From contig CM051024.1 of the NCBI GenBank assembly GCA_027627225.1, positions 77,007,265 through 77,071,264 of the forward strand: a stretch of 64,000 nt of DNA, read 5' to 3'. The stretch is from Congeria kusceri. Taxonomy: Eukaryota > Mollusca > Bivalvia > Myida > Dreissenidae. A model generated the notes under the pieces. The model worked only from the letters and a program-made list of their open reading frames with translations. It was not told where the DNA came from and made no database searches. This document shows positions 11,361 to 22,850 of the stretch, in pieces. A program made the position numbers and the translations under genes. Numbering within the stretch: position 1 is the stretch's first letter; each line of letters starts with the position of its first letter.

Positions 11361-12935
11361 AGCTCGACTATTCAAAGAATAGGTGAACTGTCCTACTACC
11401 CCCGGCGTCCGCGTCCACGTCTGAATTTGGTTATGGTTGTTATTTAAAAGTCTTGTAACTTAAAAACGACATACGTTATTCACTTGAAACTTGGAAGATA
11501 TCTTTTTCATCAACTCCAGTGTCAGGGGCAACATTACCCATAACTCTGTTTTGTATTTTGACAGTGTTATGCCCCTTTTTCACTTTGATTTTCTGGATAA
11601 AGTTTATATTGAGAAGTTTTGTAACTTCAAGACTACATAAGTTTTTCACTTAAAACTTGGAACTAACCTTTGTCATCAACTCCAGTATCAAGGGCAACAT
11701 TGCCAACAACACTGTTTTGTATTTTGACAGAGTTATGCCCCTTTTTCACAAAGATTTTGTAGTTCAAGTTTATATTCAAAAGTTTTGTAACTTCAATACT
11801 ACAAAAGCTATTCACTTGAAACTTGGAATATACCTTTGTCATCAACTCCAGTATCAGGGTGAACATTCCCCATAACTCTGTTTTGTATTTTGACAGAGTT
11901 ATGCCCCTTTTTCAATTAAATTTTCTGGTTAAAGTTTATATTAAAAAGTTTTGTAACTTCAAAACTACATAAGTTATTGACTTTAAACTTGGAACTCACC
12001 TTTGTCATCAACTCTAGTATCAGGGGCAATATTACACATAACTCTATTTTGTATTTTGACAGATTTATGGCCCCTTTTCACATAGACTTTCTGTTTTAAG
12101 TTTATATTCAAAAGTTTGTTTACTTCAAAACTACATAAGTTATTCACTTGAAACTTGGAACTAACCTTTGTCATCAACTCTAGTGTCAGGGTCAACATTA
12201 CCCATAACTCTGTTTTGTATTTTGACAGAGTTATGCCCCTTTTTCACATAGATTTTCTGGTTAAAGTTTATATTCAAAAGTTTTGTAACTTCAAAACTAG
12301 ATAAGTTATTCACTTGAAACTTGAAACTAACCTTTGTCATCAACTCTAGTATCAGGGGCAACGTTATGTCCATTTTTTACATAGATTTTCAGTGTAAAGT
12401 TTTATTGAAAAATCTTATAACTATATCTACATCAGGTATTCACTTGAAACTTGAAATATCTTTGTAATCAACTCCAGCTTCAGGTGAAACAATCTCCTTA
12501 ACTCTGTTTTGTATTTTGACAGAGGAATGCCCATTTTTCAGGTAGATTTTGGAGTTAATTTTTTTTTCTTAAGTCTTATAATTTCTAAACTACATAAAAT
12601 ATTCACTTGAATCTTGGAATAAATTCATGAAATAATTGCCATAATTCAGCTTTGTATTTCACCTAAGTGACGCCCTTCCACTTTCCTAAATATGTACCAA
12701 ATGAAATACTTTGAATAGTCTAGCCCGCTGTCAGGGGCGTAGCTTCTTTTAGGCACGTGCCTATACATTTAGCTGAAGTTAGTTGTTTGTAGCCACATAA
12801 GAATATAAAAACTCCTGGCCCAAAGTATCAATTACAGCGTCATTTTGTAGATTCCGCCTATACATTTTTTGAACCCAAGCTACGCCCCTGGCTGTCCTCG
12901 TGCGCTGTCCTCTTGACAGCTCTTGTTTTCTTTCC
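11361..12935. mobile_element. Bivalve-type repeat element with inverted ends and ~160-bp internal units
   Basis: The left end AGCTCGACTATTCAAAG is mirrored by CTTTGAATAGTCTAGC near 12710-12725. The probable right end, GCTGTCCTCTTGACAGCTCTTG (19 of these bases are GTCCTCTTGACAGCTCTTG), lies near 12915-12935 and resembles the end of the element at 43453-45275. Five to six internal units of ~160 bp share 'ATTCACTTGAAACTTGGAA', 'TTTGTCATCAACTC' and 'TTTTGTATTTTGACAGAGTT'. A short MITE is inserted at 12732-12890. There is no coding capacity, so it is probably non-autonomous. Confidence 0.7.
12732..12890. mobile_element. 159-bp MITE with perfect 14-bp terminal inverted repeats
   Basis: It starts CAGGGGCGTAGCTT and ends AAGCTACGCCCCTG. 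GCTGT flanks it on both sides (12727-12731 and 12891-12895). CAGGGGCGTAGC-type ends are familiar from hAT elements. Five matching flanking bases are shorter than the usual 8-bp hAT duplication, so the superfamily is tentative. Confidence 0.7.
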
Positions 12936-13051
12936 CCACCCACTTTTTTCTGGCAGATCTCTTTAAAATATACAATCACTATTCTAAAATCAAATTAAGC
13001 AGCTTTTACAAAGAATGTATAAGTTTACAGTGTGTTCTTCTCTTTTCACAG

Positions 13052-13201
13052 AGTTGGATCTAGCCACTGGGAGTTGCACCTTGTACAGTGATACACAAGC
13101 ACCATGTACTGCTACCAATGCTGAGTGTTCTGGTGACACCACTAAACAGTGTCAGTGCGTTAATAGCCACTACAGATCTGCTGCCAATACATGTAGTCCA
13201 A
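13052..13201 (+). CDS. RPTP exon: six-cysteine EB/EGF-like module 8
   Basis: 150 bp, phase 1-1, one codon longer than the others. The segment between the third and fourth cysteines is SGDTTKQ instead of SGNNGQ. It also has SDTQAPC and VNSHYRS changes. It is a single copy with no half-exons, separated from the array by a repeat element, so it probably represents the ancestral unamplified state. It is the last EB exon before the FN3 region. Confidence 0.86.
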
Positions 13202-13390
13202 GTATGATGTATATATTTGAGTCTTGATTATATGTATTTGACAAATTTTAGCTGAGCTTATGTCCGATTATGGAACTGCTTGTTATGGGCATAGCTAACT
13301 CACAGAGTTATTGTGACAATACTGGATGCTCATTCTTTGCATTGTTCAATCGTTTGAGCAATTAAGCATGATATTGAACAATTGATGTTT
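13202..13390. other. Intron, nothing notable
   Basis: Start of the ~21-kb intron between the last EB exon and the first FN3 exon. The donor GTATGATG follows exon 8. No other feature was seen. Confidence 0.5.
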
Positions 13391-14135
13391 ATGCCCCCGG
13401 CATCTTGATGCGGGAGGCATTTAGTGAGTGTTCTGTCAGTCTGTCCTTCCGTCCGTCCGTAACAAGGTTAAGTAGATTTTACCGTTGCGTCTAGCACCAA
13501 CACCGCTTACTTCAACACTTGGAAACTTACACAGTTGTTCCTTATGACCATTTCCTATCCACCTATATCACCAAACCTCACCTTGACCTAATTTACACTT
13601 AGAATAATTAAAATGGGCTGTTTCTTGGTTAACTATATTTCACCATTTCGTCTAGCACCAACACTGCTTGGTACAACACTTACACAGTTGTTGCTTCTGA
13701 CCATCACCAATCCACCCATATCACCCAACCTCACTTTGACATTGACCTAATTTGGACTTATAATAATTCAAAAGTCCATTTCTTGGTTAACTAGATTTTA
13801 CGGTTTCGTGTAGCACCAACACTGCTTACTACAACACTTTGATATTTACACAGTTGTTGCTTATGACTGTTCCCAATCCACCCATATCTCCCAACCTCAC
13901 TTTGACCTTGATCTTCACCTAATTTGCACTTGTAATAAATGAGATAAACTATTTCTTGGTTAACTAGATTTTACCGTTTCATCTAGCACCAACACTGCTT
14001 GTTACAAGAATACTTGGATACTTACACAGTTGTTGCTTCTGACCATCCCCAATCCACCCAACCTCACTTTGACCTTGACCTTGACCTAATTTGGACTAAG
14101 TAATGGGCTATCCAGCACCAACCGGGGGCATGTGT
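13391..14135. mobile_element. Bivalve-type repeat element (GCCCCCGG ends, ~160-180-bp units)
   Basis: The left end is ATGCCCCCGGCATCTTGATG followed by GTCCTTCCGTCCGTCCG. The right end near 14120 is ACCGGGGGCATG. About four internal units contain 'CTAGCACCAACACTGCTT', 'TTACACAGTTGTTGCTT' and 'CCTCACTTTGACCTTGAC'. Non-coding. Confidence 0.7.
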
Positions 14136-14256
14136 GTTTATCAAACACAGAATCTTGTTGAATGTACATTGTATGATAAGATAATAATTTCATATCTAAC
14201 ACCGAGCAGTGGTAATTTTTATTTGTCACATTAATTTCAAAGTATTTTGCACATTT

Positions 14257-14610
14257 GTATGCCCCAACTTTTAGAGGTGGGGGGGGGGATATACATTTGC
14301 CTTTTTCAGTCTGTCCTGTCAGTCCATCAGATTTTTGTGTCGTGTGTAACTCAAAATAGCTGCTAGAGAGATGACACTTTACAAACATATTCATCGGCAT
14401 GTGAACTTGAGCACCTTGGTATTTTGGTGCAGTTCTGGTGCAGCAAAAAATGACACTTTGGACTTGTGTCCCGTGTTACTAAAAAAGTATAACTGCTAGA
14501 GAGATGACACTTTACAAACATATTCATCAGCATGTGAACTTTTGCACCTGTGTATAGTAATTGCATATGATTTTGTGACAACCAGCGGAATGTAGGGGGC
14601 ACCTGTGTCC
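14257..14610. repeat. Repeat fragment with G-rich end
   Basis: It starts near TATGCCCCAACTTTTAGAGG and a run of 10 G. Two ~150-bp units follow, sharing 'GCTAGAGAGATGACACTTTA' and 'CAAACATATTCATC'. It ends near GGGGGCACCTGTGTCC. The longest ORF here is fortuitous. Confidence 0.55.
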
Positions 14611-14639
14611 TTTGGATAAGTGTCTAGTTTTTCCTAGTT

Positions 14640-14735
14640 TTTAGCTCACCTGAACACAAAGTGCTCAAGGTTAAGCTATTGTGGTCAGTGACTGTCCAAT
14701 GTCTGCCATTCGTTGTTTGTTGTCTGTCGTAAACA
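14640..14735. repeat. Left part of a bivalve-type repeat interrupted by the ISL2EU-like transposon
   Basis: AGCTCACCTGAACACAAAGT opens the element. Its continuation (TTGCTTCAAAGAACTTCT) is found only after 19163, so this copy was split by the transposon. The right half extends to about 19440. Confidence 0.7.
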
Positions 14736-14821
14736 ATTAACATCTCGCCTGGAATCCGATCGCTCCGCCCACTTGATTACGTGACCATGCGGTCTGGAAA
14801 CCTCGACAAGCAGAAAACAAA

Positions 14822-17800
14822 ATGGCGGCTATGCTTAGATTACGCGATATTCCGGATGATTTTGGAGAACATTTTTTGCCTTATAAATGTTTGCTACGTC
14901 AACGTATTCAAGGAAGAAAATTTGCTAATGAGTCATACATTGACTCTGTGCGAATTTTTAGGGGAAATGGTGACGAAATCGACGTAAAGTCTCGTATCTT
15001 CCGCAGTCAAAGAAAGGGAGAAGATCCACATACTCTGATACTGTCAATTTTCCATGTCAAAAACGGCAATTACGATCGCACATTGCAGTTGTAAGGCAGG
15101 GTAAGTGCTTTCCTATTTGTGACACACATATTACTTATCGTTACGTTATTACTGACAGGATATGTTTGTAATTTCGTTGTAAAAAAATAACGATAACGAC
15201 GATTCTCACATGTTATGATGATAGGGCTACTGTAATACAGATTTGTACATGGTTGACATCATGTTGTATTACTCTCAATAAAGGGAAACACCTGAACTTA
15301 ATGATAACATTGTTTACACTTCCAAGTTAACACCAGCATATTTTCAAATATTAAACGGCAGCAGTTTGATAACATCTCAGAATTATTATTAATTAATGAA
15401 GAATAATGTACATTATTTTATATCTTTGTGCAGGATTGCTGGAGAATGCGCTCATGTGTTGGCCGTGGTGTTGAAGCTAACCGACTGGATTTTGGATGGT
15501 CTTATGGAAGTACCAAGTCAGCCATCTAGTACCTCCTGTCCACAGCAGTGGGACAAGCCAAGGGGATCTACGATCCAGGCTAAACCAGTCTCTACCATGG
15601 TACTATCCCGGTCAACAAATGTGGACAGGAAAGAGACCTATGACAGCCATCTTCAATGACTACAGGTTGTTACCGTGTTGTTTTTAACATAAAAAAATAA
15701 TAAACTCTAGTATGACTTTATTCACAATATGCAACATAATAATAAACATCATAATAAACATTGCACAGTCCAGTTTATTGTGGCCAAGTGCACTATAAAA
15801 ACGAAAACACTAACATATAAATCGAATTCTAATTTTGTTCATTTTTCAGAAAAATCAGGCTTACAGAGAAAGACATCGGTCTACTTTCATCGTTAAAGGA
15901 CACTCCACTGGGGTACTTGGCCTGCAAACCAGAACAGACCATCATAACAGACCATGGACCACAAGCCGTTGGCAGTACCCTTTCTCACCAGGTAACATGT
16001 TCGTCTTGCACAAGCAATGGCATGAAGCCTGTCAAAAAGCAGCAACAGAACCATATTTGGTTTATAGATGGGAACAAACTTATTTCAATTTTATGGTCAA
16101 CAATTTTAAACTTTTTAACCCTAGAAATGGCACGCTCTACATGTACACGGTGCCTGGCTATTTTCCTGGTTAGTTTGACATCGCTGTCAGACATTTGACC
16201 TGATCCTGGAGCAAAAGGTGGCATGTACAATTTAAGTCCTAATTTTTCAACCTCCTCTTTAATTAAAAAACCCTTATCCACCATGATTCCATCCCCTTTC
16301 TTTATTTTCCCACAGTCAATAAGTTGTTGAAGCATGTCCAGGAGTCCACATTGATTAGTAATTTCTTTATCTGAAATGGCACCGGAAAATAACATGGAAA
16401 TAAATGTAAAAGAGCCTCTGGGGTCAACTCCAACCAAAACCTTCAATGTTGTAGCAGATTTGTAGTCCGAGTAGCACTGGGTTTGGGAATGTAATGATGA
16501 GGGCCTTTCAAGTTTTATCTCTGTTCCGTCCAGTATAAGTAAAGTGTTCGGAAAGTCCTCTTTGTATTTCTTCGGCATTTTATCCACAATTATATCCCTG
16601 CCCGGCCAAATTGGTACTGAACCAAATCTGTAAAACATGTAGTTTATCCAGTTTCTAAATAGAGCACCTGCGTCGGTAGGGCTGATATTGAAGAGATTCG
16701 CAATGTGTCGGAACTGCAGGTTTAGTCTAAGTTTGATCAGTGTCAACAGCAGCTGGTCTTCCAATTTCATTTTTTTAATACTTGAAATTGTTCTTGGAAA
16801 ATCAAATGGACATTCATTAGAAGTGGGTACCAGGAACTGAAAGATGGTCAAAAATTTCAAATAAACAAAGCCAGTGTAGTACTGGAAGTTTTTTCCCTTC
16901 ATTGTTCTAAGATACTCAACTGAAAAAAGTTGTCTGTTTACAGATTCTTTTGTTGTTTTTTTCATTTGTTTCCTTAGTGAACTATTCACTCTTGTTAGCT
17001 CTTCATTTCTCAGCACTTGGTCAGCCATTTTTCGGTGCAAAGTTGCTTGAACAGCTTGCAGTTGTTGTTTCAAAGCCTGGTTTTCTGCTGGGTTTTTTTT
17101 TCCAGATACCACTTATCCAGCAAGTAGACAATGTGTTGAGCCAAACAGAAGAATGTGGAACCCTTGATCTGCCTGCACAACCTGATGTGAATTTGGACAT
17201 TGCAACTGAGCATCTTGACAACATGAAACATGTAAGCTGACGCAAGACGAGGCTCTAGCGATTGAACTCAACACTCGTGACCAGCGTTCTTGTGCTGTTT
17301 GGTCTGCAGAAAGACAAAAAAGAATCACGGCCTCAAACTTCGGGCAGATCATGCTCAGAAAGTCAGCAATCAGCGAGAGGTTTATAGATAGCATCACCAA
17401 ATCAAAAGTGTTCACCTCAGCGTCTACCAGCTATGGCATAGCGAATGAAAGAATTGCACGGAACATGTATAGAAAAAAGACAAAAAACCATGTGCACGAC
17501 TGCGGATTGGTTGTAAATCCGAAGTTTCCGTGCATCGGAGCCACGCCAGACGGCAAAGTATGTGATGGTGGTCAGACAGGAATTTTGGAAATAAAGTGTC
17601 CATTTTCTGTTCGCAATATGACTATTGCAGATGCGGTAGATCAAAATAATGCAAAAAAGATTTCTTCTTAATCACAGATGGAGAGAACATTTCTTTGAGT
17701 AAGACACACCCTTACTGGTTCCAAGTTCAAGGACAATTGCTTGTTACGGGGGCAGAGTTTTGTGACTTTGTTACTTACACGAGACAGGACTTGTTCATAA

Positions 17801-17883
17801 CAAGAATATTGCCTGACAAAGATGCCATGGAAAATATTCTTTCAAAGATGTGCCACGTGTACACAAAGTATCGTGTTATATAG
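14822..17883 (+). pseudogene. SWIM zinc finger/YqaJ-type nuclease of the ISL2EU element (frameshifted)
   Basis: Four exons: 14822-15100, 15434-15665, 15850-15991 and 17106-17883 (stop TAG). Exon 1 starts MAAMLRLRDIP. The exon 1/2 junction makes a SWIM motif, CSCKAGIAGECAH (CxC...CxH). Exon 4 has the YqaJ PD-(D/E)xK nuclease core: KRITASNFG, IGATPDGKV with the catalytic Asp, and LEIKCP with the ExK pair. Four single-base-type frameshifts break it: before the SWIM motif (~15065), late in exon 2 (~15630), at KHV (~17232) and after AKKIS (~17665). The role in ISL2EU transposition is unknown; YqaJ enzymes are exonucleases or recombinases. Sequencing indels are a possible alternative cause, but the antisense transposase exon is intact. 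Confidence 0.82.
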
Positions 17884-18977
17884 TTACCTTTTTTTTCATC
17901 GGTTTGTGTCTCCGCATGATGGGAATGTGGTTTGGGGTCTGCGTTTTCATTGTTCTCACTGTAAATAAAATGTACCTATACAATATTATGTGTGTAAGAT
18001 ATGCCATTTTTGTCGTTGATATAGTGTATTAACATGCTCTTTGTTGGTTATTCGCAATATATGCTGCATTACGGGCTTACAAGTTCTGATATTACATTGT
18101 TGTTATTGTTTACATGTAAAGATAATACAATTATTTGAACCACTGATGTGTTTATTAAAATTTATACCTTGTATTAATTTCTTGTTTGAGATTTCTTCTT
18201 CTCTTCCGTGGTACATGGTCATCTACTGGCAGTCTCTTTAATAGCCGTCTGGCTGGCGTGACTGTGTGGCCCAAGGCTTCTACAGGCAATGGGTCAGGGA
18301 ACTGATCTGTTGGTTTGCCTTCTTGGAAATGCTATAACAATACAAACGCAATACTGGGATCTGGGCATTAAATTAATAAAACAACCAAATTTTACCACAC
18401 TGGACATCAAATAACTACGAAATATAAAATGGATGAATATCTGTTGTATTGTTCTAGAGCTACTGAGTAATGTTGCCACGTTTTTATTACACTTACGTCA
18501 ACATAACACTGCAATCATCGGACAAAGCTAGAAAACCTTTCATCTGATCTGTGTCATAAAAATGGCCATGTTTACATCCCTCCATATTTGGAAATGTTAG
18601 ACAACACGTGCAGCATAAATTAATACAAAACCGAATTCTATTGGTCATACATGACCTCATAGGTTTTTTATAACTGTTATTCGATTGCTAAAAATAACTA
18701 GTCAAGCGTCTATCTAAAAGCAAAATACTAAACCGTATAGTAAATCAAAGGGTTAAAATGACAAATATACCTTTGTACAGACGAACATGTGGTAATTGTC
18801 GTTGACAGTGTTGACATTAAGTTGATCGTGGGGATGACCGCAGGCCTTTATCCATCTCTTACACTTGTCGAGATCACGTTTTGGCTTAGGAAATGATATA
18901 AATTCAACTCCTCCAGCTAATCTCTCTGGATACCGACTGTCCGAGTTGCATAAACCCCATTGACACCGTTTAACCAT
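15985..18977 (-). CDS. THAP-domain DDE transposase of the ISL2EU element
   Basis: Three exons on the minus strand. Exon 1 (18977-18771) begins MVKRCQWGLCNSD and is a THAP zinc finger: Cx4C, the conserved Trp in CKRWIKAC, and Cys of VCTK just before the donor. Exon 2 (18331-18168) starts HF, supplying the THAP histidine, and ends in a basic RKRRR stretch. Exon 3 (about 17112-15985) holds a Leu/Gln-rich coiled-coil-like segment and a DDE_4-type catalytic domain. Its acidic residues appear in LILDGTEI, GIMVDKGF and HVERAISR. It would bind the element ends and cut and paste them. Exon 3 has no internal stop. The phase from exon 2 into exon 3 does not fit by the nearest AG, and a run of nine A lies at the exon start, so a small frameshift or a missed junction is possible. 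Confidence 0.8.
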
Positions 18978-19161
18978 ATTTTATTTACGTTAATTTCAAG
19001 GAAAATAACAAAATATGTAGAACAATAGTGTGAACCTCGACATTCAGCTTGTCGAGGAAAATGGCGGACAAATCGTTGGCAACCGGCTCCCCGAATTATC
19101 GATCGCTGATTGGTCGATCGATATTTAGATAAGAATTTGATTGACGGGTGGCGAGATGTTA

Positions 19162-19440
19162 ATTGCTTCAAAGAACTTCTCTGGAACTGATAGGTGGATT
19201 TTCATCAAACTTGGCAGGAATGTTTGTGCAGTGGTCGTTGACCAAAGTTCTTCAATTCAATGGAATTCATTGAAAGCTCTGCTTGTCATGGCAACCAAAA
19301 TCTTTATTAAAAAAACTGGAAATCTTTGAATATTTTCGTGTCCCAAACCACTGTTTGGATTTCAAAATTATTTCACACAAATGTTCCTTGGGTGACCATT
19401 CACCAAATTTGTATGCTCCCCAAAGGTCAACGCTTTGTCT
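19162..19440. repeat. Right part of the repeat split by the ISL2EU-like element
   Basis: It continues the unit begun at 14640: TGCTTCAAAGAACTTCTCTG, 'ATTTTCATCAAACTTGGCAG' and 'TTTCACACAAATGTTCCTTG'. Non-coding. Confidence 0.65.
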
Positions 19441-20380
19441 GTCAGTCTTAATTCTAATTCAAATGCCATTCAGTTTGTTTGGGTGTCAAACACATTTCTC
19501 TGACAATTTTATCCATCATACTCCACGTCTGTCCATCATTCTGTCCGTCTTTCCATCCACCCGTCGGGTACTTCGTTTCCATGTGAGACCTCAGGAACTA
19601 ATGACCCGAATTCATTGAAACATTATACCGTAAAAGACTATGTATAACACGCAGACATTGATAAAGCACACCCATTTTTTTCAGTGAAAAATCAGGAAAA
19701 AAAGTTTTTCATAGGTTTAAATAAACAATCACCGCTTACCAACACCAAGCAGAAATTGCCTTAGTGACATTTCTTTTGTAACAAATGGGTAGCTCTGATA
19801 ATAGCTGTTTCTTTGCTGGTGATCTGGTACATTTATATTGGTTTTCTGTCGATGTCAGATGAGTCAAATCCCTCAAATTCTTCTTCTTCGTCATAGTTTA
19901 TAATGACCACTTTCAAACGTTCAATAATACACAACGTGTGTTGTTATTAACATATTTTCACAGTCTCAAGTGATCATTATCTACTCCCAATACTCAGCAC
20001 ATATTTCTAAGCGTGAAAACACAACAACAGACTGTTGTAAGTTTATTCACACATTAATTACAAAGTCAACTGTTAAAGCATTCTCGCACATGTAGACACG
20101 CAAGTTTTTGACAATGGCCCCTAACTGTATGTTGCAAATGCAGTATAGTAGGATGATGGTTTTAATGTTTACAAAATGGCTTCCTTTATTAAATCATTAC
20201 CAAAAGCATGTGTTCGGATACGGGATACATACCTGAAAAATAATATTTAAGGTATGTCTAACATGGCAATCGTCATTGATATCCATATACTCTCAACATA
20301 TGCACATTACTCTTCTTCCAGAAAAACAGCTCAAAATCCATATTACCGTGTAAAACGCGTCCCCATAGAGTGGACATGCG
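19441..20380. other. Intron, no clear feature
   Basis: The first ~180 bases contain GTCTGTCCATC-rich sequence typical of the ends of the surrounding repeats. The remainder is AT-rich with no exon, ORF or repeat that I recognise. Confidence 0.4.
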
Positions 20381-20990
20381 CATATTGTCAGGTTGTTTCG
20401 GTCTGATCATTTTTCAGTTGGTTATTGCCGTTTCAATTAGAAATAGGACATTTTCATAGGAAATTTTCATTTCCGCGTCAGATCTCATAAACTACTAACT
20501 TGATTTCAATAAACTTCATATGCAGCATTCCTACCAAGGGGACATGCGCATATTGTTAAGTTGTTTCGGTCTGATGATTTTTCAGGGAATTATATATATA
20601 TATATATCATAACAATAACATTTTAATATAAGAAAAATATTTTTAAATAAAATACTTTTGTTTTCACGCCATATCTGAGGAACTGATGACTCAGATTCAA
20701 TGAAACTTTATATGCAGCATTCCTACCAAGAGGACATGCACATACTTTCCAGTAATTGCAGTTGGATGATTTTTCAGTGAGTTATTGCCCTTTATAGTAT
20801 TTATTTAAATATGATTTTGATGCGAAATCTCAGGAACTAATGACTAAAATTCAATAAAAATTCATATGCATCATTCGTATGAAGAGGACATGCCCGTATT
20901 GTCAGGTTGTTCCAGTCTTCTGAATTTTTAGGGAGTTATTGCCTTTTAATAATAAATTGGCTTTTTAAACCAAATTTTTCTAAAACAAAT
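20380..20990. repeat. ~150-bp tandem units
   Basis: About four diverged units share 'CAGCATTCCTACCAAG', 'GACATGCGCATATTGT', 'GATTTTTCAGGGAGTTATTG' and 'ATCTCAGGAACTAATGACT'. A (TA)n run lies at about 20588-20607. Non-coding. Confidence 0.65.
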
Positions 20991-22100
20991 TTGAGTTATT
21001 AAATTCGGGTAGGCGGTTGGGTGGGCAGGCGTACTGGTAGGGGGCGGTCATGCGGCATCCAACTGGCGTTTCTGCTCAATAACTCGACAACGAATTGAGA
21101 TATTTGAATCAAACTTCATACATAGATACCTTATATCAAGACCTCGCTTGGGATTATATATGGGTTCGGTGGGGTCAAGGTCACTTTTACTAAAAATAGA
21201 AAAATGGTTTTCACTCAATAACTCAAGAACAAATGGAGCTATTGTAATGAAACTTCATATATAGATGCCTTATATCAAGATCTCGCTTGGGATTGCATAT
21301 GGGTGGGTGGGGTCAAGGTAACTGTTAAAATTAGATAAACAGTATCAGGTCAATAACTCAAAAACAAATTGAGATATTGTAATGAAACTTTATATATAGA
21401 TATCTTATATCAAGACCTCGCTTGACATTGCAAATAGAGTGGGTGGGGTCAAGGTCACCATTACTAAAAATAGAAATGTGGTTTCTACTTGATAACTCGA
21501 GAATGGATTGAGATATTGTTATGAAACTTAATATATAACTTATATCAAGGTCACCATTACTAAAAATAGAAAAACGGTTTCTGCTGAATAACGAATTGAG
21601 ATAATGTAATGAAACTTCATATATTGATACCTCATATCAAGACCTCGCTTGGGATTGTATATAGGGTGAGTGGGGTCAGGGTTAAGGTCACAGTTACTAA
21701 AAATTGAAATATGGTTTCCGCTCAATAACTTGAGAATGAATTGAGATATTGTTATGAAACTTCATATATTAGATAGCTTATATCAAGACCTCTCTTGTGA
21801 TATCATATGGGATGTTTCAAATCAAATTCAGGGTAGCCATTACTGAAAATAGAAAAATGCTTTCCACTTAATAGCTCAAGAACTACTCATAATAGAGGTA
21901 TTGCAAGGAAACTTCACATTTAGATACCTTCAATCAAGACCTTGCTTGGAATTGCCACTGTGGTGGGTAGGGTCACAGTCCCTGTTACTTTCATAAAATT
22001 TGGTGTGTAGGTAGCTTATATTAAGACATTGGCTTGATTATGGGTTACTTGGGCCAAAATCAATGTCACTTTTACTGAAAATAGAACAGGCATCATACAT
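20990..22100. repeat. ~150-165-bp tandem units of a bivalve-type element
   Basis: About six units share 'CTCAATAACTCGAGAA', 'TTATATCAAGACCTCGCTTG', 'GGGTGGGGTCAAGGTCAC' and 'TTACTAAAAATAGAAA'. The same unit family is in the element at 43720-44680. Non-coding. Confidence 0.75.
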
Positions 22101-22850
22101 GTTACACGCTTAGCACGTGGATAGTGTTTAAATGCATAAATCTGTAATACTGTATCTGAACAACGCAAATGCTAGAGCATAAATGAATAAGCATTCTATG
22201 AAAATAAAAACAAATAGGACTTTGTTCATTAATGAAAAGAAAGCAACACAACATTTCTGATAAATTAAAATAAAAAGAAAAGGCGCTAAAGTTTATTTAC
22301 TTTCAAATGTTGCCTCAGCCAAAGTTTTTGCATAATTCTAATCCATGTGCAGTGATGAGTTTGAATAACACTTTTGTTAATTATTACTAGATCTATTTTA
22401 TTTATTTTTTTTAAAATAAGACGTTTGACGCGATCAGTTTGTCGAGTTAAATGACGTCGTAATTCATATTCTTAGTAAACGGTTCCTTTCACCAAAATTC
22501 ACATAAATTATTATATTTATTTATAATTATTTATTTATTTACTATTTTAGTTTGAAATAATTTATTACAAACGCGGCTTTTAAAAACATGCATATCTATA
22601 ACAAAACACAAACCTCACGCAAATGTGTTACAAATGACTTGCACCTTTACCAATTAAAATTAGAATGAGGGCATGATAAACTTTCTAACGACGACTCTCA
22701 TTTGCATATTGGAAATTTTATGCGTTCTCATTGGCTGACTGTTTGGCTCTTGTTAAGCTGACTCCTCCTGCGAGATTTTATCGATAATGGACACTTGGTG
22801 CATAAAGGTGAGTTTGTTCATTGCCGGTGGGCTTTCTTTATCTTTAAAAC
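22100..22850. other. AT-rich intron, no clear feature
   Basis: Very AT-rich stretch (TTTATTTATTTATAA-like runs at about 22390-22560) with no exon or recognisable repeat end. Confidence 0.4.

Larger units (their letters stand above)
14738..19161. mobile_element. ISL2EU-like DNA transposon, 4.4 kb
   Basis: The ends are TAACATCTCGCC and GGCGAGATGTTA, a perfect 12-bp inverted repeat, flanked by AT at 14736-14737 and 19162-19163. Removing it rejoins the host repeat as GTAAACAATTGCTTCAAAG. Because the flanks are palindromic, TTAA or AATT could also be read as the duplication; AT is the length expected for ISL2EU. It encodes a THAP/DDE transposase on the minus strand and a SWIM/YqaJ nuclease on the plus strand. 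That gene pair is the known hallmark of ISL2EU in the PIF/Harbinger-ISL2EU assemblage. Confidence 0.85.

Noticed and set aside
16950..17415. ORFs antisense to the DDE exon and to the YqaJ exon
   Set aside because: They are shadow frames without motifs; the spliced YqaJ and DDE frames explain the region.
14738..19161. Assignment to piggyBac or Kolobok because of TTAA at the ends
   Set aside because: The palindromic flank AATTAA allows TTAA, but the gene content (THAP/DDE_4 plus YqaJ) and the equally valid AT duplication fit ISL2EU better. It is not fully excluded.
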